Source: Marinobacter halodurans (GTDB lineage: Bacteria; Pseudomonadota; Gammaproteobacteria; Pseudomonadales; Oleiphilaceae). From it: a stretch of 64,000 nt of DNA. This document shows positions 8,465 to 20,078 of this stretch, piece after piece (within the stretch, counting starts at the first letter, position 1; each line of letters begins with the position of its first letter). A model generated the notes under the pieces. That model was not told the DNA's origin and did not search any database. It saw nothing but the letters and a program-made list of their open reading frames with translations. Position numbers and translations under genes: made by a program. The stretch covers positions 186,001-250,000 of the forward strand of contig NZ_SJDL01000001.1 of the NCBI RefSeq assembly GCF_004327985.1, in the 5' to 3' direction.

Positions 8465-9268
8465 ATGATCACGCTGGAAAACCCATTCAAGCGGGCGCTT
8501 CGGAGTAATTCCACCCAGATCGGTCTGTGGCTCGGCCTGGCCGATGCCTATCCGGCCGAGTTGGCGGCCAATGCCGGCTTCGACTGGCTGCTGATTGATG
8601 CCGAACACGCACCCAATACCCTGACCTCGATTCTCGGGCAACTGCAGGCCGTCGCACCCTACCCGTCCCACCCCATCATCCGGCCAGCGGAAGGGTCGCC
8701 CGTGCTGATCAAGCAGTTGCTGGACCTTGGCGCCCAGACCCTGCTGGTTCCCATGGTGGATACCGCCGAGCAGGCCGCAGAACTGGTGCGAGCGACACGT
8801 TATCCGCCCAACGGTATTCGTGGCGTCGGCAGCGCACTGGCCCGGGCATCCCGCTGGAACTCCATAGCCGGTTATCTGGACAAGGCCGACGATGAAATCT
8901 GTCTCCTGCTCCAGGTGGAAACGCTGAAGGGCCTGGAAAACCTGGACGGAATCGTCAACACAGAAGGCGTCGATGGCGTATTCATCGGCCCGGCGGATTT
9001 GTCCGCCGCCATGGGACACCGAGGCAACCCCGGGCATCCCGAGGTCCAGACGGCCATTGAAGATGCCATCCTGCGTATTCGCGGTGCCGGTAAGGCCGCC
9101 GGCATCCTGTCCGCGGACGAAGCCCTGGCCCGCCGCTACATCGAGCTGGGCGCCAAGTTCGTCGCGGTGGGCGTCGACACCTCGCTCCTCATGAAAGCGC
9201 TCAAGTCGTTGGCGGCCCGTTTCCTGGGCGAGGATGACACCCCGTCCGCAGACAACAGCGTCTACTGA
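8465..9268 (+). CDS. hpaI: HpaI, 4-hydroxy-2-oxo-heptane-1,7-dioate aldolase
   Basis: A 267-residue class II (metal-dependent) pyruvate aldolase of the HpcH/HpaI family. It cleaves 4-hydroxy-2-oxoheptanedioate to pyruvate and succinate semialdehyde, the last step of the lower pathway. Visible active-site blocks are [13 protein letters not shown] (catalytic His), IIRPAEGSP (Arg), [16 protein letters not shown] (metal Glu) and [18 protein letters not shown] (metal Asp). GGAGAAC precedes the start. It is the last gene of the operon. No succinate-semialdehyde dehydrogenase follows. Confidence 0.93.
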   Translation: MITLENPFKRALRSNSTQIGLWLGLADAYPAELAANAGFDWLLIDAEHAPNTLTSILGQLQAVAPYPSHPIIRPAEGSPVLIKQLLDLGAQTLLVPMVDTAEQAAELVRATRYPPNGIRGVGSALARASRWNSIAGYLDKADDEICLLLQVETLKGLENLDGIVNTEGVDGVFIGPADLSAAMGHRGNPGHPEVQTAIEDAILRIRGAGKAAGILSADEALARRYIELGAKFVAVGVDTSLLMKALKSLAARFLGEDDTPSADNSVY

Positions 9269-9549
9269 CACCCACAGGACGCTCCAGGATGAAATCAGAG
9301 AGGGAACAGCCTGTGACGACCTGAATACCCATTAGCTACATTAGGGAACCCCGGTCAGGCATGAAGGCTCGACCCAGATAGTCTGGCTGGGCAAGGGAAC
9401 GGGTTCGTGTAATTGCCGGATTTCAGCGATTAGGCGAGAAACTGGACACTCGAAGACGGGAACCGGGTTCGGGCGGTGTTAGCTGCCCGACTGGCCCTAG
9501 AAGCGATGGAACAGGCGATTCGCGTTGAATCGTCCTGGGAGTTTGTAAT
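9269..9549. other. Intergenic spacer between hpaI and tRNA-Pro
   Basis: These 281 bases lie between convergent units (hpaI on the plus strand, tRNA-Pro on the minus strand). I see no open frame with a ribosome-binding site and no clean Rho-independent terminator for the hpa operon. Confidence 0.5.
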
Positions 9550-9626
9550 TGGTCGGGACGGCAGGATTTGAACCTGCGACCACCTGCACCCCATACAGGT
9601 GCGCTACCAGACTGCGCTACGCCCCG
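9550..9626 (-). tRNA. tRNA-Pro (anticodon GGG)
   Basis: A 77-base cloverleaf with an encoded CCA end. The acceptor stem CGGGGCG pairs with CGUCCCG. The anticodon stem CCUGU/GCAGG encloses the loop AUGGGGU, so the anticodon is GGG. The T arm is GCAGG-UUCAAAU-CCUGC and the discriminator is A. It follows ihfA and the MerR-family gene on the same strand, as in pseudomonads. An inverted repeat TTGAACT-GTG-AGTTCAA at 9639-9655 lies just upstream and may shape the precursor. Confidence 0.97.
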
Positions 9627-9752
9627 ACACGGCCTGCTTTGAACTGTGAGTTCAATAGCTTAGCGGGAGCGAAGTCTACACCAGCTCCCACTAAAAATAA
9701 ACAGGAATTTTAACTGAAAAACGGACAGGCAAGCCCGACGCTGACCGGCGGA

Positions 9753-10115
9753 TCAGGTCGGGCTGTTGAGGACGTCCAGCACCTCTTCCAGCTCGGCGAT
9801 CATCTGCCGGATGAGCTGCTTGTACTGGGAGGTGTCGTCCTTGATTTCGTGGCTGCTCAGCTTCTGCTTGGCGCCACCAATGGTGTAGCCCTGGTCGTAG
9901 AGCAGGCTACGGATCTGCCGGATGGTCAGGACATCAGCGCGCTGGTAATAGCGACGGTTGCCCCGCCTTTTCACCGGCGACAGTTGCGGGAACTCCTGCT
10001 CCCAATAGCGCAGGACGTGAGCCTTGACGCTACAGAGATCCGCTACCTCACCAATGGTGAAGTAGCGCTTGCCAGGAATTGGCGGAAGCTCGTTGTTATG
10101 ACTGGGTTCCAGCAT
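9753..10115 (-). CDS. MerR-family transcriptional regulator linked to ihfA
   Basis: A 120-residue MerR-type winged-helix protein. The DNA-binding part reads [21 protein letters not shown], followed by the wing RRGNRRYY and a short coiled-coil C-terminus. It has no cysteines suited to metal sensing and no effector domain, so the signal is unknown. The start overlaps the last 20 bases of ihfA, implying translational coupling. The gene pair is conserved next to tRNA-Pro in Pseudomonas relatives, by recall. Function is unassigned beyond DNA binding. Confidence 0.9.
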   Translation of the reverse strand: MLEPSHNNELPPIPGKRYFTIGEVADLCSVKAHVLRYWEQEFPQLSPVKRRGNRRYYQRADVLTIRQIRSLLYDQGYTIGGAKQKLSSHEIKDDTSQYKQLIRQMIAELEEVLDVLNSPT

Positions 10116-10398
10116 ACGCTTCTACTTTCTGCTTGAGTTTCTGTCCGGGGCGGAATGTCACCACACGTCGCGCGCTGATGGGGATCTCCTCCCCGGTTTT
10201 CGGGTTGCGGCCGGGACGTTCTTTCTTGTCCCGAAGGTCGAAATTACCAAAACCCGATAACTTGACCTGCTCGTTGTGACTCAGTGCGTCTCTGATCTCT
10301 CCGAAGAAAGCTTCCACCATCTCCTTGGCTTCGCGTTTGTTGAGCCCCAGCTCTTCGTAGAGGCGCTCTGCCATCTCCGCTTTCGTCAAAGCCGTCAT
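10096..10398 (-). CDS. ihfA: Integration host factor subunit alpha
   Basis: A 100-residue HU/IHF-family protein that pairs with IhfB to bend DNA sharply at specific sites in transcription, replication and recombination. It starts [20 protein letters not shown] and carries the beta-arm region [20 protein letters not shown], including the conserved Pro that intercalates DNA. The ATG at 10398 gives the family length. A longer frame to 10464 would run back into pheT. It follows pheT by 5 bases, as in E. coli. Confidence 0.96.
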   Translation of the reverse strand: MTALTKAEMAERLYEELGLNKREAKEMVEAFFGEIRDALSHNEQVKLSGFGNFDLRDKKERPGRNPKTGEEIPISARRVVTFRPGQKLKQKVEAYAGTQS

Positions 10399-10403
10399 TC
10401 CGA

Positions 10404-12776
10404 TTAACTCCTCAGTGTTGCACCAAGTTCCGCCTTCAGCGCGTCGATCACCGCGTTGAACCACCCCTGGATCTCATCGTCGTTCAGCGTCCGCTCCGGA
10501 TGCTGCCAGAAGAGACTCAGGGCCAGGCTCTTGCGCCCTTCGCCGATGGCTTCCCCCTCAAACACGTCAAACACCCGCGCGCCGGTCAGGAACTCACCCG
10601 CCTTCTCACGGGCAACGCGCTGAACTTCAGCGTACGTCACCTCATTCCCGATAATGATAGCCAAATCCCGCCGAACTTCCGGGAATTTTGAAAATTCTTT
10701 GAAATTAGGCACATATCCGGAAAGGATCGAATTCAAGAATAGCTCAAACACGTAAATTGCGCCATCCAGGTCGAGCTTTTTCTGGACTTGCGGGTGCAAT
10801 GCGCCCAACCAGCCCACAAATTCGCCCTCCCGGTGCAGCTGTGCGGTCTGCCCCGGGTGCAGGGCACCGTGCTCGCCCGCACTGAATTCAACCGTAATAC
10901 CGAGCAGCTCAAACAGCGCTTCCAGATCGCCCTTCACATCGAAGAAATCCACACTCCGACGACCGTTGACCCAGCTCTCCGGATTCTGCGCGCCGGTCAC
11001 GACACCCGCGAGCATAGGCACCTGCTCAATGCCCTCGCCTTCACGCACGAATCGCAGCCCGGTCTCGAACAGTCGCATGCGGGACTGCTGGCGATTCTGG
11101 TTGTAGGCTACGGTCTTCAGCAGACCCGGCCACAGGCTGGTGCGCATGACGGACATGTCGCTGGAGATCGGGTTGGCCAGTTCGATACCAGCATGATCGC
11201 CATCGATCAGCGCCTGGACCCTGCTATCCACGAAGCTGTAGGTCACCGCTTCCTGATAACCACGATCCACCAGCAGGGAGCGGACGCTGTTGATCGGACG
11301 AACGGCCTCCGGCTCCTCCCGCAGGCCCAGACTGCCCACCGGCTCGGTCACCGGCAGGTTGTTGTAGCCATAGATGCGGCCGATCTCCTCGATCAGGTCC
11401 TCTTCTATGGTGATGTCCGGACGATAGCTCGGCACGTGCACCATCCATCCATCCCGGGTCAGCTTGTCGACGTGCAGGCCCAGCCGGGTGAGGATTTCCT
11501 CGATCTCGGTCCGGTCGATCTCGATGCCCAGCACATCGGTGACGCGCTGATGGCGCAACTCGACAACGGGGCTCGTCGGCAGATGCTCCTCGCTGCGCAC
11601 TTCCACGATTTCGCCGGCTTCGCCGCCGACGATCTCCAGCAGCAACGCCGTCGCCCGCTCCATCGCGCTGCGGGTCAGTTCCGGGTCCACGCCCCGCTCA
11701 AAGCGGTGGGAGGCGTCGGTATGCAGGCCATAGTGGCGCGCCTTGCCGGCGATGCAAATGGGATCGAAGAAGGCCGCTTCAAGTACCAAATCCCGCGTCT
11801 TCTCGGCCACCCCGGAATGCTCGCCGCCCATAACACCGGCAATGGCAATGGGCTTCTCGTGGTCGGCAATCACCAGCGTGCCTTCAACCAGCTCCACTTC
11901 CTGGCCGTCCAGCAGGACCAGCTTCTCGCCGGGCTTGGCCCAGCGCACGACGATGCCGCCCTCGATCTCGCTGCGATCGAACGCATGCATGGGCTGGCCC
12001 AGCTCCAGCATCACGTAGTTGGTCACGTCTACAGCCGGATCGATGCTGCGGACACCGGAACGACGCAGGCGCTCACGCATCCACAGCGGCGTTTCGGCGC
12101 TCAGGTCAACGTTGTGGATGATCCGACCCAGGTAACGCGGGCAGCCTTCCGGCGCTTCGAGACGGATATCGACGACATCCGAGTGCACAGGTTCGACCGG
12201 GTTGATCTCCGGACCTTCGACCGGTTGGCGGTTCAGGACACCCACTTCGCGAGCCAGGCCGCGGATGGACAGGCAGTCACTGCGGTTCGGCGTCAGGTCA
12301 ACGTCGATGGTGGCGTCATCCAGTCCCAGGTAATCGCGGACGTTCTCGCCGGTCGGTGCCGATGCCGGCAGTTCCATCAGGCCGTCGTGGTTGTCGGACA
12401 GCCCCAGCTCGGATTCGGAACAGAGCATGCCGTTGGACGGCTGCCCCCGCAGCTTGGCCTTCCTGATCCTGAAGTTGCCCGGCAGTACCGCGCCCACCTC
12501 GGCGAAAGGCACTTTCAGCCCCGGCCGGACGTTGGGGGCGCCACACACCACCTGAACGGTCTCGTCACCACCGGCGACCTGACACACGCGCAGCTTGTCC
12601 GCATCCGGGTGAGGCTCGACCGACAGCACTTCGCCGACGATGATGCCGGTAAACTCGCCGGCGACCGTCTCGAACGCATCCACTTCCAGACCGGCCATGG
12701 TGATCTGGTCGACCAGACCCTGGGTATCGATCTCCGGGTTAACCCACTCGCGCAGCCATTGTTCGCTAAATTTCAT
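10404..12776 (-). CDS. pheT: Phenylalanyl-tRNA synthetase beta subunit
   Basis: A 790-residue subunit (E. coli 795) of the alpha2-beta2 enzyme that charges tRNA-Phe. An OB-fold tRNA-binding domain near the N-terminus (about residues 40-150) has [19 protein letters not shown]3/B4 editing modules follow ([18 protein letters not shown] region about 410). The C-terminal anticodon-binding domain ([19 protein letters not shown] onward) closes the protein. It lies 58 bases after pheS in the same operon. Confidence 0.97.
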   Translation of the reverse strand: MKFSEQWLREWVNPEIDTQGLVDQITMAGLEVDAFETVAGEFTGIIVGEVLSVEPHPDADKLRVCQVAGGDETVQVVCGAPNVRPGLKVPFAEVGAVLPGNFRIRKAKLRGQPSNGMLCSESELGLSDNHDGLMELPASAPTGENVRDYLGLDDATIDVDLTPNRSDCLSIRGLAREVGVLNRQPVEGPEINPVEPVHSDVVDIRLEAPEGCPRYLGRIIHNVDLSAETPLWMRERLRRSGVRSIDPAVDVTNYVMLELGQPMHAFDRSEIEGGIVVRWAKPGEKLVLLDGQEVELVEGTLVIADHEKPIAIAGVMGGEHSGVAEKTRDLVLEAAFFDPICIAGKARHYGLHTDASHRFERGVDPELTRSAMERATALLLEIVGGEAGEIVEVRSEEHLPTSPVVELRHQRVTDVLGIEIDRTEIEEILTRLGLHVDKLTRDGWMVHVPSYRPDITIEEDLIEEIGRIYGYNNLPVTEPVGSLGLREEPEAVRPINSVRSLLVDRGYQEAVTYSFVDSRVQALIDGDHAGIELANPISSDMSVMRTSLWPGLLKTVAYNQNRQQSRMRLFETGLRFVREGEGIEQVPMLAGVVTGAQNPESWVNGRRSVDFFDVKGDLEALFELLGITVEFSAGEHGALHPGQTAQLHREGEFVGWLGALHPQVQKKLDLDGAIYVFELFLNSILSGYVPNFKEFSKFPEVRRDLAIIIGNEVTYAEVQRVAREKAGEFLTGARVFDVFEGEAIGEGRKSLALSLFWQHPERTLNDDEIQGWFNAVIDALKAELGATLRS

Positions 12777-12834
12777 GTTCGTTGCCTTGTCCTGATCCGT
12801 TAATCCTGAAACCGTGTCTTGCCAGCGCTGTCGA

Positions 12835-13947
<1,113 letters not shown>

Positions 13948-13960
13948 CTACAGGTCCCAG

Positions 13961-13993
13961 AATAAAAAAGGGGGAAGAGCATGCTCTTCCCCC
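13961..13993 (-). terminator. Strong terminator between rplT and pheS
   Basis: A perfect 24-base palindrome at 13970-13993 (GGGGGAAGAG/CTCTTCCCCC arms) is followed on the minus strand by six T. It either ends the infC-rpmI-rplT transcript or acts as an attenuator before pheST, the place where E. coli carries the pheM attenuator. Confidence 0.9.
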
Positions 13994-14000
13994 TACTTCG

Positions 14001-14020
14001 GAATGCCCCAAAGGGCATTC
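14001..14020 (-). other. Second perfect hairpin after rplT
   Basis: The inverted repeat GAATGCCC-CAAA-GGGCATTC (8-base perfect stem, 4-base loop) lies between the rplT stop and the strong terminator, with 7 bases between the two hairpins. It has no T run of its own. It may protect the 3' end or pair alternatively in an attenuation switch. Confidence 0.5.
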
Positions 14021-14047
14021 AATCCGATATGCAATCGATGAAAGAGC

Positions 14048-14404
14048 TTACGCGAGCGCAGCCTTGGCTTTTTCAACGACGGCACTAAACGCCTGTTGCT
14101 CGTTCATCGCCAGATCCGCCAGGACCTTACGATCGATTTCAACATTCGCCTTTTTCAGACCAGCGATCAGACGGCTGTAGGACAGGCCGTTGGCACGGGC
14201 ACCCGCATTGATACGGGCAATCCACAGCGCACGGAACTGACGCTTACGGTTGCGACGGTCACGGTAGGCGTACTGACCCGCCTTGATGACCGCCTGCTTG
14301 GCAACACGATAGACGCGGCTACGGGCACCGTAGTAACCCTTCGCCTGCTTCATGATCTTCTTGTGACGACGACGTGCGACGACACCACGCTTTACACGAG
14401 CCAT
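14048..14404 (-). CDS. rplT: Ribosomal protein L20
   Basis: A 118-residue very basic protein identical in length to E. coli L20. It starts [20 protein letters not shown] after the initiator Met and contains the [14 protein letters not shown] block. L20 binds 23S rRNA early in 50S assembly and in E. coli represses the rpmI-rplT message. It lies 31 bases after rpmI. Confidence 0.98.
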   Translation of the reverse strand: MARVKRGVVARRRHKKIMKQAKGYYGARSRVYRVAKQAVIKAGQYAYRDRRNRKRQFRALWIARINAGARANGLSYSRLIAGLKKANVEIDRKVLADLAMNEQQAFSAVVEKAKAALA

Positions 14405-14435
14405 ATCTCAATCCTTCTCTTTACTGAACCTGAAA

Positions 14436-14627
14436 TTAAAGCGCGATCATGCGCTTGATGGATGCAACGTCAGACTTGGCAATTTGCTTGGTGCCGCGCA
14501 GCTGACGCTTCCGCTTCGGGCTCTTCTTGGTCAGGATGTGACTCGTGAAGGACTGCTTGTGCTTAAAGCCTTTGGCAGTCCGCTTGAACCGCTTGGTGGC
14601 CCCGCTCTTGGTTTTCATCTTGGGCAT
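14436..14627 (-). CDS. rpmI: Ribosomal protein L35
   Basis: A 63-residue basic protein (family 64-65) starting [16 protein letters not shown] after Met, the L35 signature. It forms part of the 50S subunit. The 95-base gap to infC contains a GC-rich hairpin (14683-14704). In E. coli this message region is where L20 binds for feedback control. Confidence 0.97.
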   Translation of the reverse strand: MPKMKTKSGATKRFKRTAKGFKHKQSFTSHILTKKSPKRKRQLRGTKQIAKSDVASIKRMIAL

Positions 14628-14682
14628 TTTATAAAACTCCGCATTTTATGATTTCAATAAATAATGAGTCCTGAACGACAAA

Positions 14683-14704
14683 TCCCCCGCACTGTGACGG
14701 GGGA
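14683..14704 (-). promoter_or_regulatory. Hairpin in the infC-rpmI spacer
   Basis: A TCCCCCG/CGGGGGA inverted repeat with an 8-base loop lies 19 bases after the infC stop. It lacks a proper T run, so it is unlikely to stop transcription fully. It could be part of an L20-responsive leader for rpmI-rplT or a processing site; this is inference from the E. coli arrangement. Confidence 0.35.
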
Positions 14705-14722
14705 CAGGCGATCAAACAGAAC

Positions 14723-15262
14723 TCACTTTTTCTTTCGGGGGGCAACAACCATCGTCATTTGCCGGCCTTCCATCTTCGGCCGTTGCTCTACCTGGGCAAG
14801 CTCTTCGATGTCGGCTTCCACACGATTCATGAGCTGCATACCAATTTCCTGGTGTGCCATCTCACGACCGCGGAAACGAATCGTGATCTTGCCCCGGTCC
14901 CCGTTCTCAAGGAAACGTATCAGGTTGCGTAGCTTGACCTGATAATCCCCTTCTTCCGTGCCAGGCCGGAACTTGACTTCTTTTACCTGGACCTGCTTCT
15001 GCTTTTTCTTCGCAGCGGCCTTGGCCTTCTTCTCTTCGAAGACCTTCTTGCCGTAGTCCATGATCTTACAGACGACCGGATCGGAATTCGTAACCTGAAC
15101 CAGATCCAGAGAAGCTTCTTCCGCGGCTTTCAGTGCGTCTTCGATGGAGACAACGCCCACCTGTTCACCGTCCGCTGCAATGAGACGTACTTCTGTGGCT
15201 TCTATATTCTCGTTGATGGGCGCTTTAGGAGCCCGTCCCCGATTCGTTCGCTGTTTAATAAT
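14723..15262 (-). CDS. infC: Translation initiation factor IF-3 (rare ATT start)
   Basis: IF-3 binds the 30S subunit, checks the start codon and keeps subunits apart. The visible ATG (15160) would drop the first 34 residues. The family N-terminus ([19 protein letters not shown]) reads on upstream to an ATT-ATT-AAA sequence, and infC is known to start with ATT or other rare codons for autoregulation. ATT at 15262 (179 residues) overlaps the thrS stop by one base with GGAG 5 bases upstream. ATT at 15259 (178 residues) is the alternative. E. coli IF-3 is 180 residues. The C-terminal part [19 protein letters not shown] is diagnostic. Confidence 0.93.
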   Translation of the reverse strand: MIKQRTNRGRAPKAPINENIEATEVRLIAADGEQVGVVSIEDALKAAEEASLDLVQVTNSDPVVCKIMDYGKKVFEEKKAKAAAKKKQKQVQVKEVKFRPGTEEGDYQVKLRNLIRFLENGDRGKITIRFRGREMAHQEIGMQLMNRVEADIEELAQVEQRPKMEGRQMTMVVAPRKKK

Positions 15263-17187
15263 CAGTTCTCCGTTTGATTTCTGCCTTTGCGGGACACGTC
15301 TTCGGCCAACAGGGCCCGGAAGGCGTCCAGCGACATGGTACCCAGGTCGTCGCCCTTGCGATTACGAACGGCAACGGCGCCGGCCTCGACCTCTTTATCA
15401 CCGACTACGGCGAGGTAGGGTACTTTATTGAGCGTGTGCTCGCGAATTTTAAAGCCGATTTTTTCGTTTCTCAAGTCGGCATGCACGCGATAACCGGAAT
15501 TTTCAAGGGCTTTCGCAATTTTCTCGCAATATTCGCGCTGATTATCGGTGATATTCATGATGGCCACCTGGGTCGGCGCCAGCCATGTGGGGAAAGCCCC
15601 CTCGTAGTCCTCGATCAGGATACCGATAAAGCGCTCGAACGATCCCAGTACCGCCCGGTGCAGCATGACCGGGGTACGCCGCTCGGAATTGTCGGCGACA
15701 TACTGGGCGCCCAGCCGGCCCGGCATGGAGAAGTCCACCTGCACGGTGCCACACTGCCAGACCCGGCCGATACAGTCTTTCAGGGAGTACTCGATCTTGG
15801 GGCCGTAGAACGCCCCCTCGCCCGGCAGCAGTTCCCACTCGACGCCTTCGCGATTCAGGGCCTCTTCCAGGGCCGCCTCGGCCTTGTCCCAGATCTCATC
15901 GGAACCCACGCGCTTTTCCGGCCGGGTGGAGAGTTTATACAGAATCTCGGTGAATCCGAAATCGGTATAAACCTCATGCAGCAGGTCCATGAATTTGGAG
16001 ACTTCTTCCTGGATGGCCTCTTCCTCACAGAAGATATGGGCATCATCCTGGGTGAATCCGCGCACCCGCATCAGGCCATGCAGCGCACCGGAGGCTTCGT
16101 TACGGTGGCAGGAACCGAATTCCGCCAGCCGCAGCGGCAGGTCCTTGTAGCTCTTGAGGCCCTGGTTGAATACCTGGATGTGACACGGGCAGTTCATCGG
16201 CTTGATGGCGAAGTCGTGCTTCTCGGACTCGGTGGTAAACATGTCATCACCGAACTTGTCCCAGTGGCCGGAGCGCTCCCACAGCGTGCGTGACACCACC
16301 TGCGGCGTCTTGATTTCCTGGTAACCATGCTGGCGCAGCTTGTCGCGCATGTACTGCTCTATCTGCTGGTAGACGGTCCAGCCGTCCGGATGCCAGAACA
16401 CCATGCCCGGCGCCTCTTCCTGCATGTGGAACAGGTCCAGCTTCTTGCCGATCTTGCGGTGATCCCGCTTCTCGGCTTCTTCCAGACGATGCAGGTACGC
16501 CTTGAGATCTTTCTTGTTGCCCCAGGCCGTGCCGTAAATCCGCTGCAACTGCTCGTTGCCGGTGTCGCCGCGCCAATAGGCGCCCGCCACCTTGGTCAGT
16601 TTGAACGCCTTGAGCTTCCCGGTATTGGGCACATGGGGGCCACGGCACAGGTCGATGAATTCGCCCTGCTGGTAGAAGGACAGGTCCTCGTCACCCGGAA
16701 TGTCCTGGATGATACGGACCTTGTAGTCCTCCCCCATCTCGTCGAACAGTTTGACCGCTTCGTCGCGGGACAGAACCGAGCGGAACACCTGGAAGTCCTG
16801 TTTGGCGAGTTCTTCCATCCGCTTCTCGATGCGTGCCAGATCTTCATTGGTGAACGGGCGGTCGAACTTGAAGTCGTAGTAGAAGCCGTTCTCGATCACC
16901 GGCCCGATGGTCACCTGCGCAGAGGGGAACAGGTCTTTCACCGCCATGGCCAGCAGGTGGGCGGTGGAGTGACGGATGATATCGACACCGTCCTCGTCCC
17001 GGTCAGTGACGATCGCCAGTTCGACGTCTTCATCGATCGTGTAACTGGTGTCGACCAGCGTGCCGTTCACACGCCCCGCGAGGGCGGCCTTGGCAAGTCC
17101 GGCGCCAATATCGGCGGCCACATCATGAACCGTGACAGACTGGGAAAAACTGCGGTGACTGCCATCAGGCAGGGTGACTACAGGCAT
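15262..17187 (-). CDS. thrS: Threonyl-tRNA synthetase
   Basis: A 641-residue class II synthetase (E. coli 642). The domain order is TGS (residues 1-62), editing domain with the [11 protein letters not shown] zinc/editing motif near residue 75, catalytic core with [11 protein letters not shown] and motif 2 [19 protein letters not shown], motif 3 [15 protein letters not shown], then the anticodon-binding domain. The Met at 17187 has AGGAG 7 bases upstream; a longer frame to 17226 adds 13 non-family residues. It heads the operon with infC. Confidence 0.97.
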   Translation of the reverse strand: MPVVTLPDGSHRSFSQSVTVHDVAADIGAGLAKAALAGRVNGTLVDTSYTIDEDVELAIVTDRDEDGVDIIRHSTAHLLAMAVKDLFPSAQVTIGPVIENGFYYDFKFDRPFTNEDLARIEKRMEELAKQDFQVFRSVLSRDEAVKLFDEMGEDYKVRIIQDIPGDEDLSFYQQGEFIDLCRGPHVPNTGKLKAFKLTKVAGAYWRGDTGNEQLQRIYGTAWGNKKDLKAYLHRLEEAEKRDHRKIGKKLDLFHMQEEAPGMVFWHPDGWTVYQQIEQYMRDKLRQHGYQEIKTPQVVSRTLWERSGHWDKFGDDMFTTESEKHDFAIKPMNCPCHIQVFNQGLKSYKDLPLRLAEFGSCHRNEASGALHGLMRVRGFTQDDAHIFCEEEAIQEEVSKFMDLLHEVYTDFGFTEILYKLSTRPEKRVGSDEIWDKAEAALEEALNREGVEWELLPGEGAFYGPKIEYSLKDCIGRVWQCGTVQVDFSMPGRLGAQYVADNSERRTPVMLHRAVLGSFERFIGILIEDYEGAFPTWLAPTQVAIMNITDNQREYCEKIAKALENSGYRVHADLRNEKIGFKIREHTLNKVPYLAVVGDKEVEAGAVAVRNRKGDDLGTMSLDAFRALLAEDVSRKGRNQTEN

Positions 17188-17274
17188 GACAAGCTCCTGG
17201 CAGCGGTGATCCTTACGAGAGACCACATGGTTTTCAGGAATCGCGCCACGAATCGCGATCCTCTCAGGCGCCGG

Positions 17275-17304
17275 ATTCTAACAGCGTCACGCCGCAGCTG
17301 TCAT
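17275..17304 (-). promoter_or_regulatory. Probable thrS operon promoter
   Basis: ATGACA (17299-17304) and TAGAAT (17275-17280) on the minus strand are 18 bases apart and are followed by a GC-rich discriminator (CCGGCGCC), as expected for a stringently controlled translation operon. It is 88 bases upstream of the thrS start. Confidence 0.5.
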
Positions 17305-17437
17305 GCAAAAGCATCATGCCCGGAATGGTATTCCCGGCCTGGGCCGGAACCTCGACGCCCAGGCACCGTCGACGGGTCTCCGGTGACCCATACCCCCCGC
17401 GACCTTGCGGAACGCGGGGTTGGTTTGGGCTGACCCA

Positions 17438-20050
17438 TCACGCCGGGGCCGGAGCCCCTTCCTCCCGGTTTCGTCGCCGGATTTGCAGGAAGGCAATCAG
17501 CACCAGCAAGAGCAGCGCCGGGATGAACATCAGCTCCTTCGGCGGCCGCTCCAGACGCGCCTGGACCGCATCGATGGTCCAGTCGAAGGAGAGACCGGCA
17601 GCCTCCGCCGGGCTGCCGAAGGTCACGAAGTCCACCACCATCCGGTCGCCGTCACGACGGACCTCCAGGCCCGCCTGCTGCAGGCGGTCTTCCGGGGTAT
17701 CGCCGGCCGGCAGCGGCAGGTTGAGGAAGGTGGTCTTCTCTTCACCTTCGATCGACATGCCCGAAGCCTTGAGGATCATATCCTCGCCCGGCGGCACTTC
17801 GCTGATATGATCCATGATCTCCGTCCCCGGACGCAGCTCCGTGGGCGGGTAGACCATATCCCACCAAAACCCCGGGCGGAACAGCGTGAAGGTGATCAGC
17901 AGCAGCGCCAGGGTTTCCCAGATCCGGCTCCTGGTAAACCAGAAGCCCTGGGTGGCCGCCGAGAACACCAGCATCGCCGTGATCGCGCTGGCCACGGTGA
18001 CCAGCAGGTCAAACCAGCCCGTGAGTCCGATCAGCAACAGCTGCGTGTTGAAGATGAACATGAACGGCAGGATGGCCGTCCGGATATCGTAGGTGAACCC
18101 CTGCACACCGGTCCTTATCGGATCGGCCCCGGAGATTGCCGCCGCGGCATAGGCCGCAAGCCCCACCGGAGGTGTATCGTCCGCCAGGATACCGAAGTAG
18201 AACACGAACAGGTGAACGGCGATCAACGGCACGATCAGCCCATTGGCCGCCCCCAGCGTGACGATGACCGGCGCCATCAGGGTCGAGACCACGATGTAGT
18301 TTGCCGTGGTGGGCAGCCCCATCCCCAGGATAAGGCTGATCACCGCCGTGAAGATCAGCATCAGCAGCAGGTTGCCGCCGGAAATGAACTCCACGAACTC
18401 GGTCATGACCAGGCCGATCCCCGTGAGGGTTACGGTACCTACGACGATACCGGCCGTCGCTGTCGCCACGCCGATACCGACCATGTTGCGACCACCGGTC
18501 GCCAGCGAATGCACGAGGTCCACCCAACCGTCCTTGAGCGCCGGCATGATGCTGCCGGAATGCTTGCGGAAGAGATGCTGCAACGGGCGCTGGGTGACGA
18601 TGATAAAGATCATGAACAGGGTCGCCCAGAACGCCGATAGCTGGGGAGACAGGCGGTCGACCGTCAGACACCACACCAGGACCACCACCGGCAACAGGTA
18701 GTACAGCCCCGTCTTTACGGTGGGCCCGACCGGAGGAAGCTCAACCGCCGGCTCGTTCGGGTCGTCCTCTTCCAGCGGCGGGAAGCGACAGGAATAGCCC
18801 AGCAGTGCCACATAGACAATCACCAGCAGAACCGCCAGGATCCACGACGCTGCCTCTCCGAAGACGCCCTTCATCCAGCCCACCCCGTAATAGGTGGCCA
18901 GCGTAATGACACACAACCCGATCAGCAGCACGACCCAGTTCAGCATCCGCTGGGCCAGTGAAGGCTGATCCGTGCGCTCGATGCCGTGCATTTTCAGCTT
19001 GCAGGCTTCCAGGTGCACGATGTAGATCAGCGCGATATAGGATATCAGCGCCGGCAGGATCGCATGCTTGATCACTTCCAGGTAGGAAATGCCGACGTAT
19101 TCCACCATCAGGAAAGCCGCGGCCCCCATAACCGGCGGCGTAAGCTGGCCGTTGGTGGAGGCGGCGACTTCCACGGCGCCGGCCTTGCTGGCGGGGAAAC
19201 CGACGCGCTTCATCAGCGGAATGGTAAACGTCCCGGTCGTCACCACATTGGCGATGGACGAACCGGAAATGATGCCGCTCAGGCCGCTGGAGACCACGGC
19301 GGCCTTGGCCGGACCGCCACGCATATGCCCCAGTAACGCGTAGGAGACCTTGATGAAGTAGTTACCCGCTCCCGCTTTCTCCAGCAGGGCGCCGAACAGG
19401 ACGAACAGGAACACGAAACTGGTCGACACACCCAGTGCGACACCGAAGACACCCTCGGTTCCGAGCCACTGGTGCGACGCCAGTTTTTCCAGGCTCGCCC
19501 CCTTGTGGGAAATGACGTCCGGCATGTAGGGGCCGGCCAGGGAATAGAAGATAAAGACCGCGGCAACGATCATCAGCGGCAGCCCAAGCGCCCGCCGCGT
19601 GGCTTCCAGCAGCAGGACCATGCCTCCGATGGCCACAATCATGTCCTGCAGGTTGGGCGCACCGGGGCGCGACGCCAACTGGTTATAGAAGATATAGATG
19701 TAGGACGCGGCAAACGCAGCCAGCAACGCCAGCACCCAGTCGTAGATGGGCACATGATTGAGCGTCCGCCCCTTGATCATGGGGAACGCTGCAAAAGCGA
19801 GGAAGATGGCGAATGCCAGGTGAATCGAACGGGCCTCGGTCGAGTTGAAAATACCCGTGTTGAAAATAAAGGGCAGCGGGGACGCTATCCATAACTGGAA
19901 AAGCGACCAGACGACCGGCACCAGAAACAGGATAGCGCCCGGTATCCCGGTGGCCGCCCTGCCGCCGGTTTCCGTCTGCATCACCGCTTCGGTATCAGAG
20001 AACTGTAGGCTCTGCTCCGCGTTGGATGACTTTTTTTCTTGGTTCGCCAT
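17438..20050 (-). CDS. TRAP transporter fused small/large permease (TAXI type) with C-terminal DUF3394
   Basis: An 870-residue polytopic membrane protein combining the DctQ-like four-helix unit and the DctM-like large permease, as is usual for TAXI-type TRAP systems. DctM-type blocks include SGLSGIISGSSIANVVTTGT (about residues 255-275) and MGLPTTANYIVVSTLMAPVI. The last roughly 150 residues after the membrane core, with a PDZ-like GSPAEAAGLSFDWTID stretch, match DUF3394. It works with the binding protein at 20167-21159 in sodium- or proton-driven uptake of an organic acid, with no ATP use. The substrate is unknown. Confidence 0.92.
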   Translation of the reverse strand: MANQEKKSSNAEQSLQFSDTEAVMQTETGGRAATGIPGAILFLVPVVWSLFQLWIASPLPFIFNTGIFNSTEARSIHLAFAIFLAFAAFPMIKGRTLNHVPIYDWVLALLAAFAASYIYIFYNQLASRPGAPNLQDMIVAIGGMVLLLEATRRALGLPLMIVAAVFIFYSLAGPYMPDVISHKGASLEKLASHQWLGTEGVFGVALGVSTSFVFLFVLFGALLEKAGAGNYFIKVSYALLGHMRGGPAKAAVVSSGLSGIISGSSIANVVTTGTFTIPLMKRVGFPASKAGAVEVAASTNGQLTPPVMGAAAFLMVEYVGISYLEVIKHAILPALISYIALIYIVHLEACKLKMHGIERTDQPSLAQRMLNWVVLLIGLCVITLATYYGVGWMKGVFGEAASWILAVLLVIVYVALLGYSCRFPPLEEDDPNEPAVELPPVGPTVKTGLYYLLPVVVLVWCLTVDRLSPQLSAFWATLFMIFIIVTQRPLQHLFRKHSGSIMPALKDGWVDLVHSLATGGRNMVGIGVATATAGIVVGTVTLTGIGLVMTEFVEFISGGNLLLMLIFTAVISLILGMGLPTTANYIVVSTLMAPVIVTLGAANGLIVPLIAVHLFVFYFGILADDTPPVGLAAYAAAAISGADPIRTGVQGFTYDIRTAILPFMFIFNTQLLLIGLTGWFDLLVTVASAITAMLVFSAATQGFWFTRSRIWETLALLLITFTLFRPGFWWDMVYPPTELRPGTEIMDHISEVPPGEDMILKASGMSIEGEEKTTFLNLPLPAGDTPEDRLQQAGLEVRRDGDRMVVDFVTFGSPAEAAGLSFDWTIDAVQARLERPPKELMFIPALLLLVLIAFLQIRRRNREEGAPAPA

Positions 20051-20078
20051 TGATACGACCTTTCAGGAGGGATTGACC

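Noticed and set aside
9662-9692. Hairpin AGCGGGAGC/GCTCCCACT after the MerR-type gene
   Set aside because: The T run lies before, not after, the stem on the minus strand, so it is not a standard terminator; tRNA-Pro is probably reached by readthrough.
10788-12803. 671-codon plus-strand frame opposite pheT
   Set aside because: Shadow frame; pheT on the other strand is unambiguous.
13994-14047. Possible pheM-type leader peptide before the pheST terminator
   Set aside because: No short frame with clustered Phe codons and a ribosome-binding site is present.
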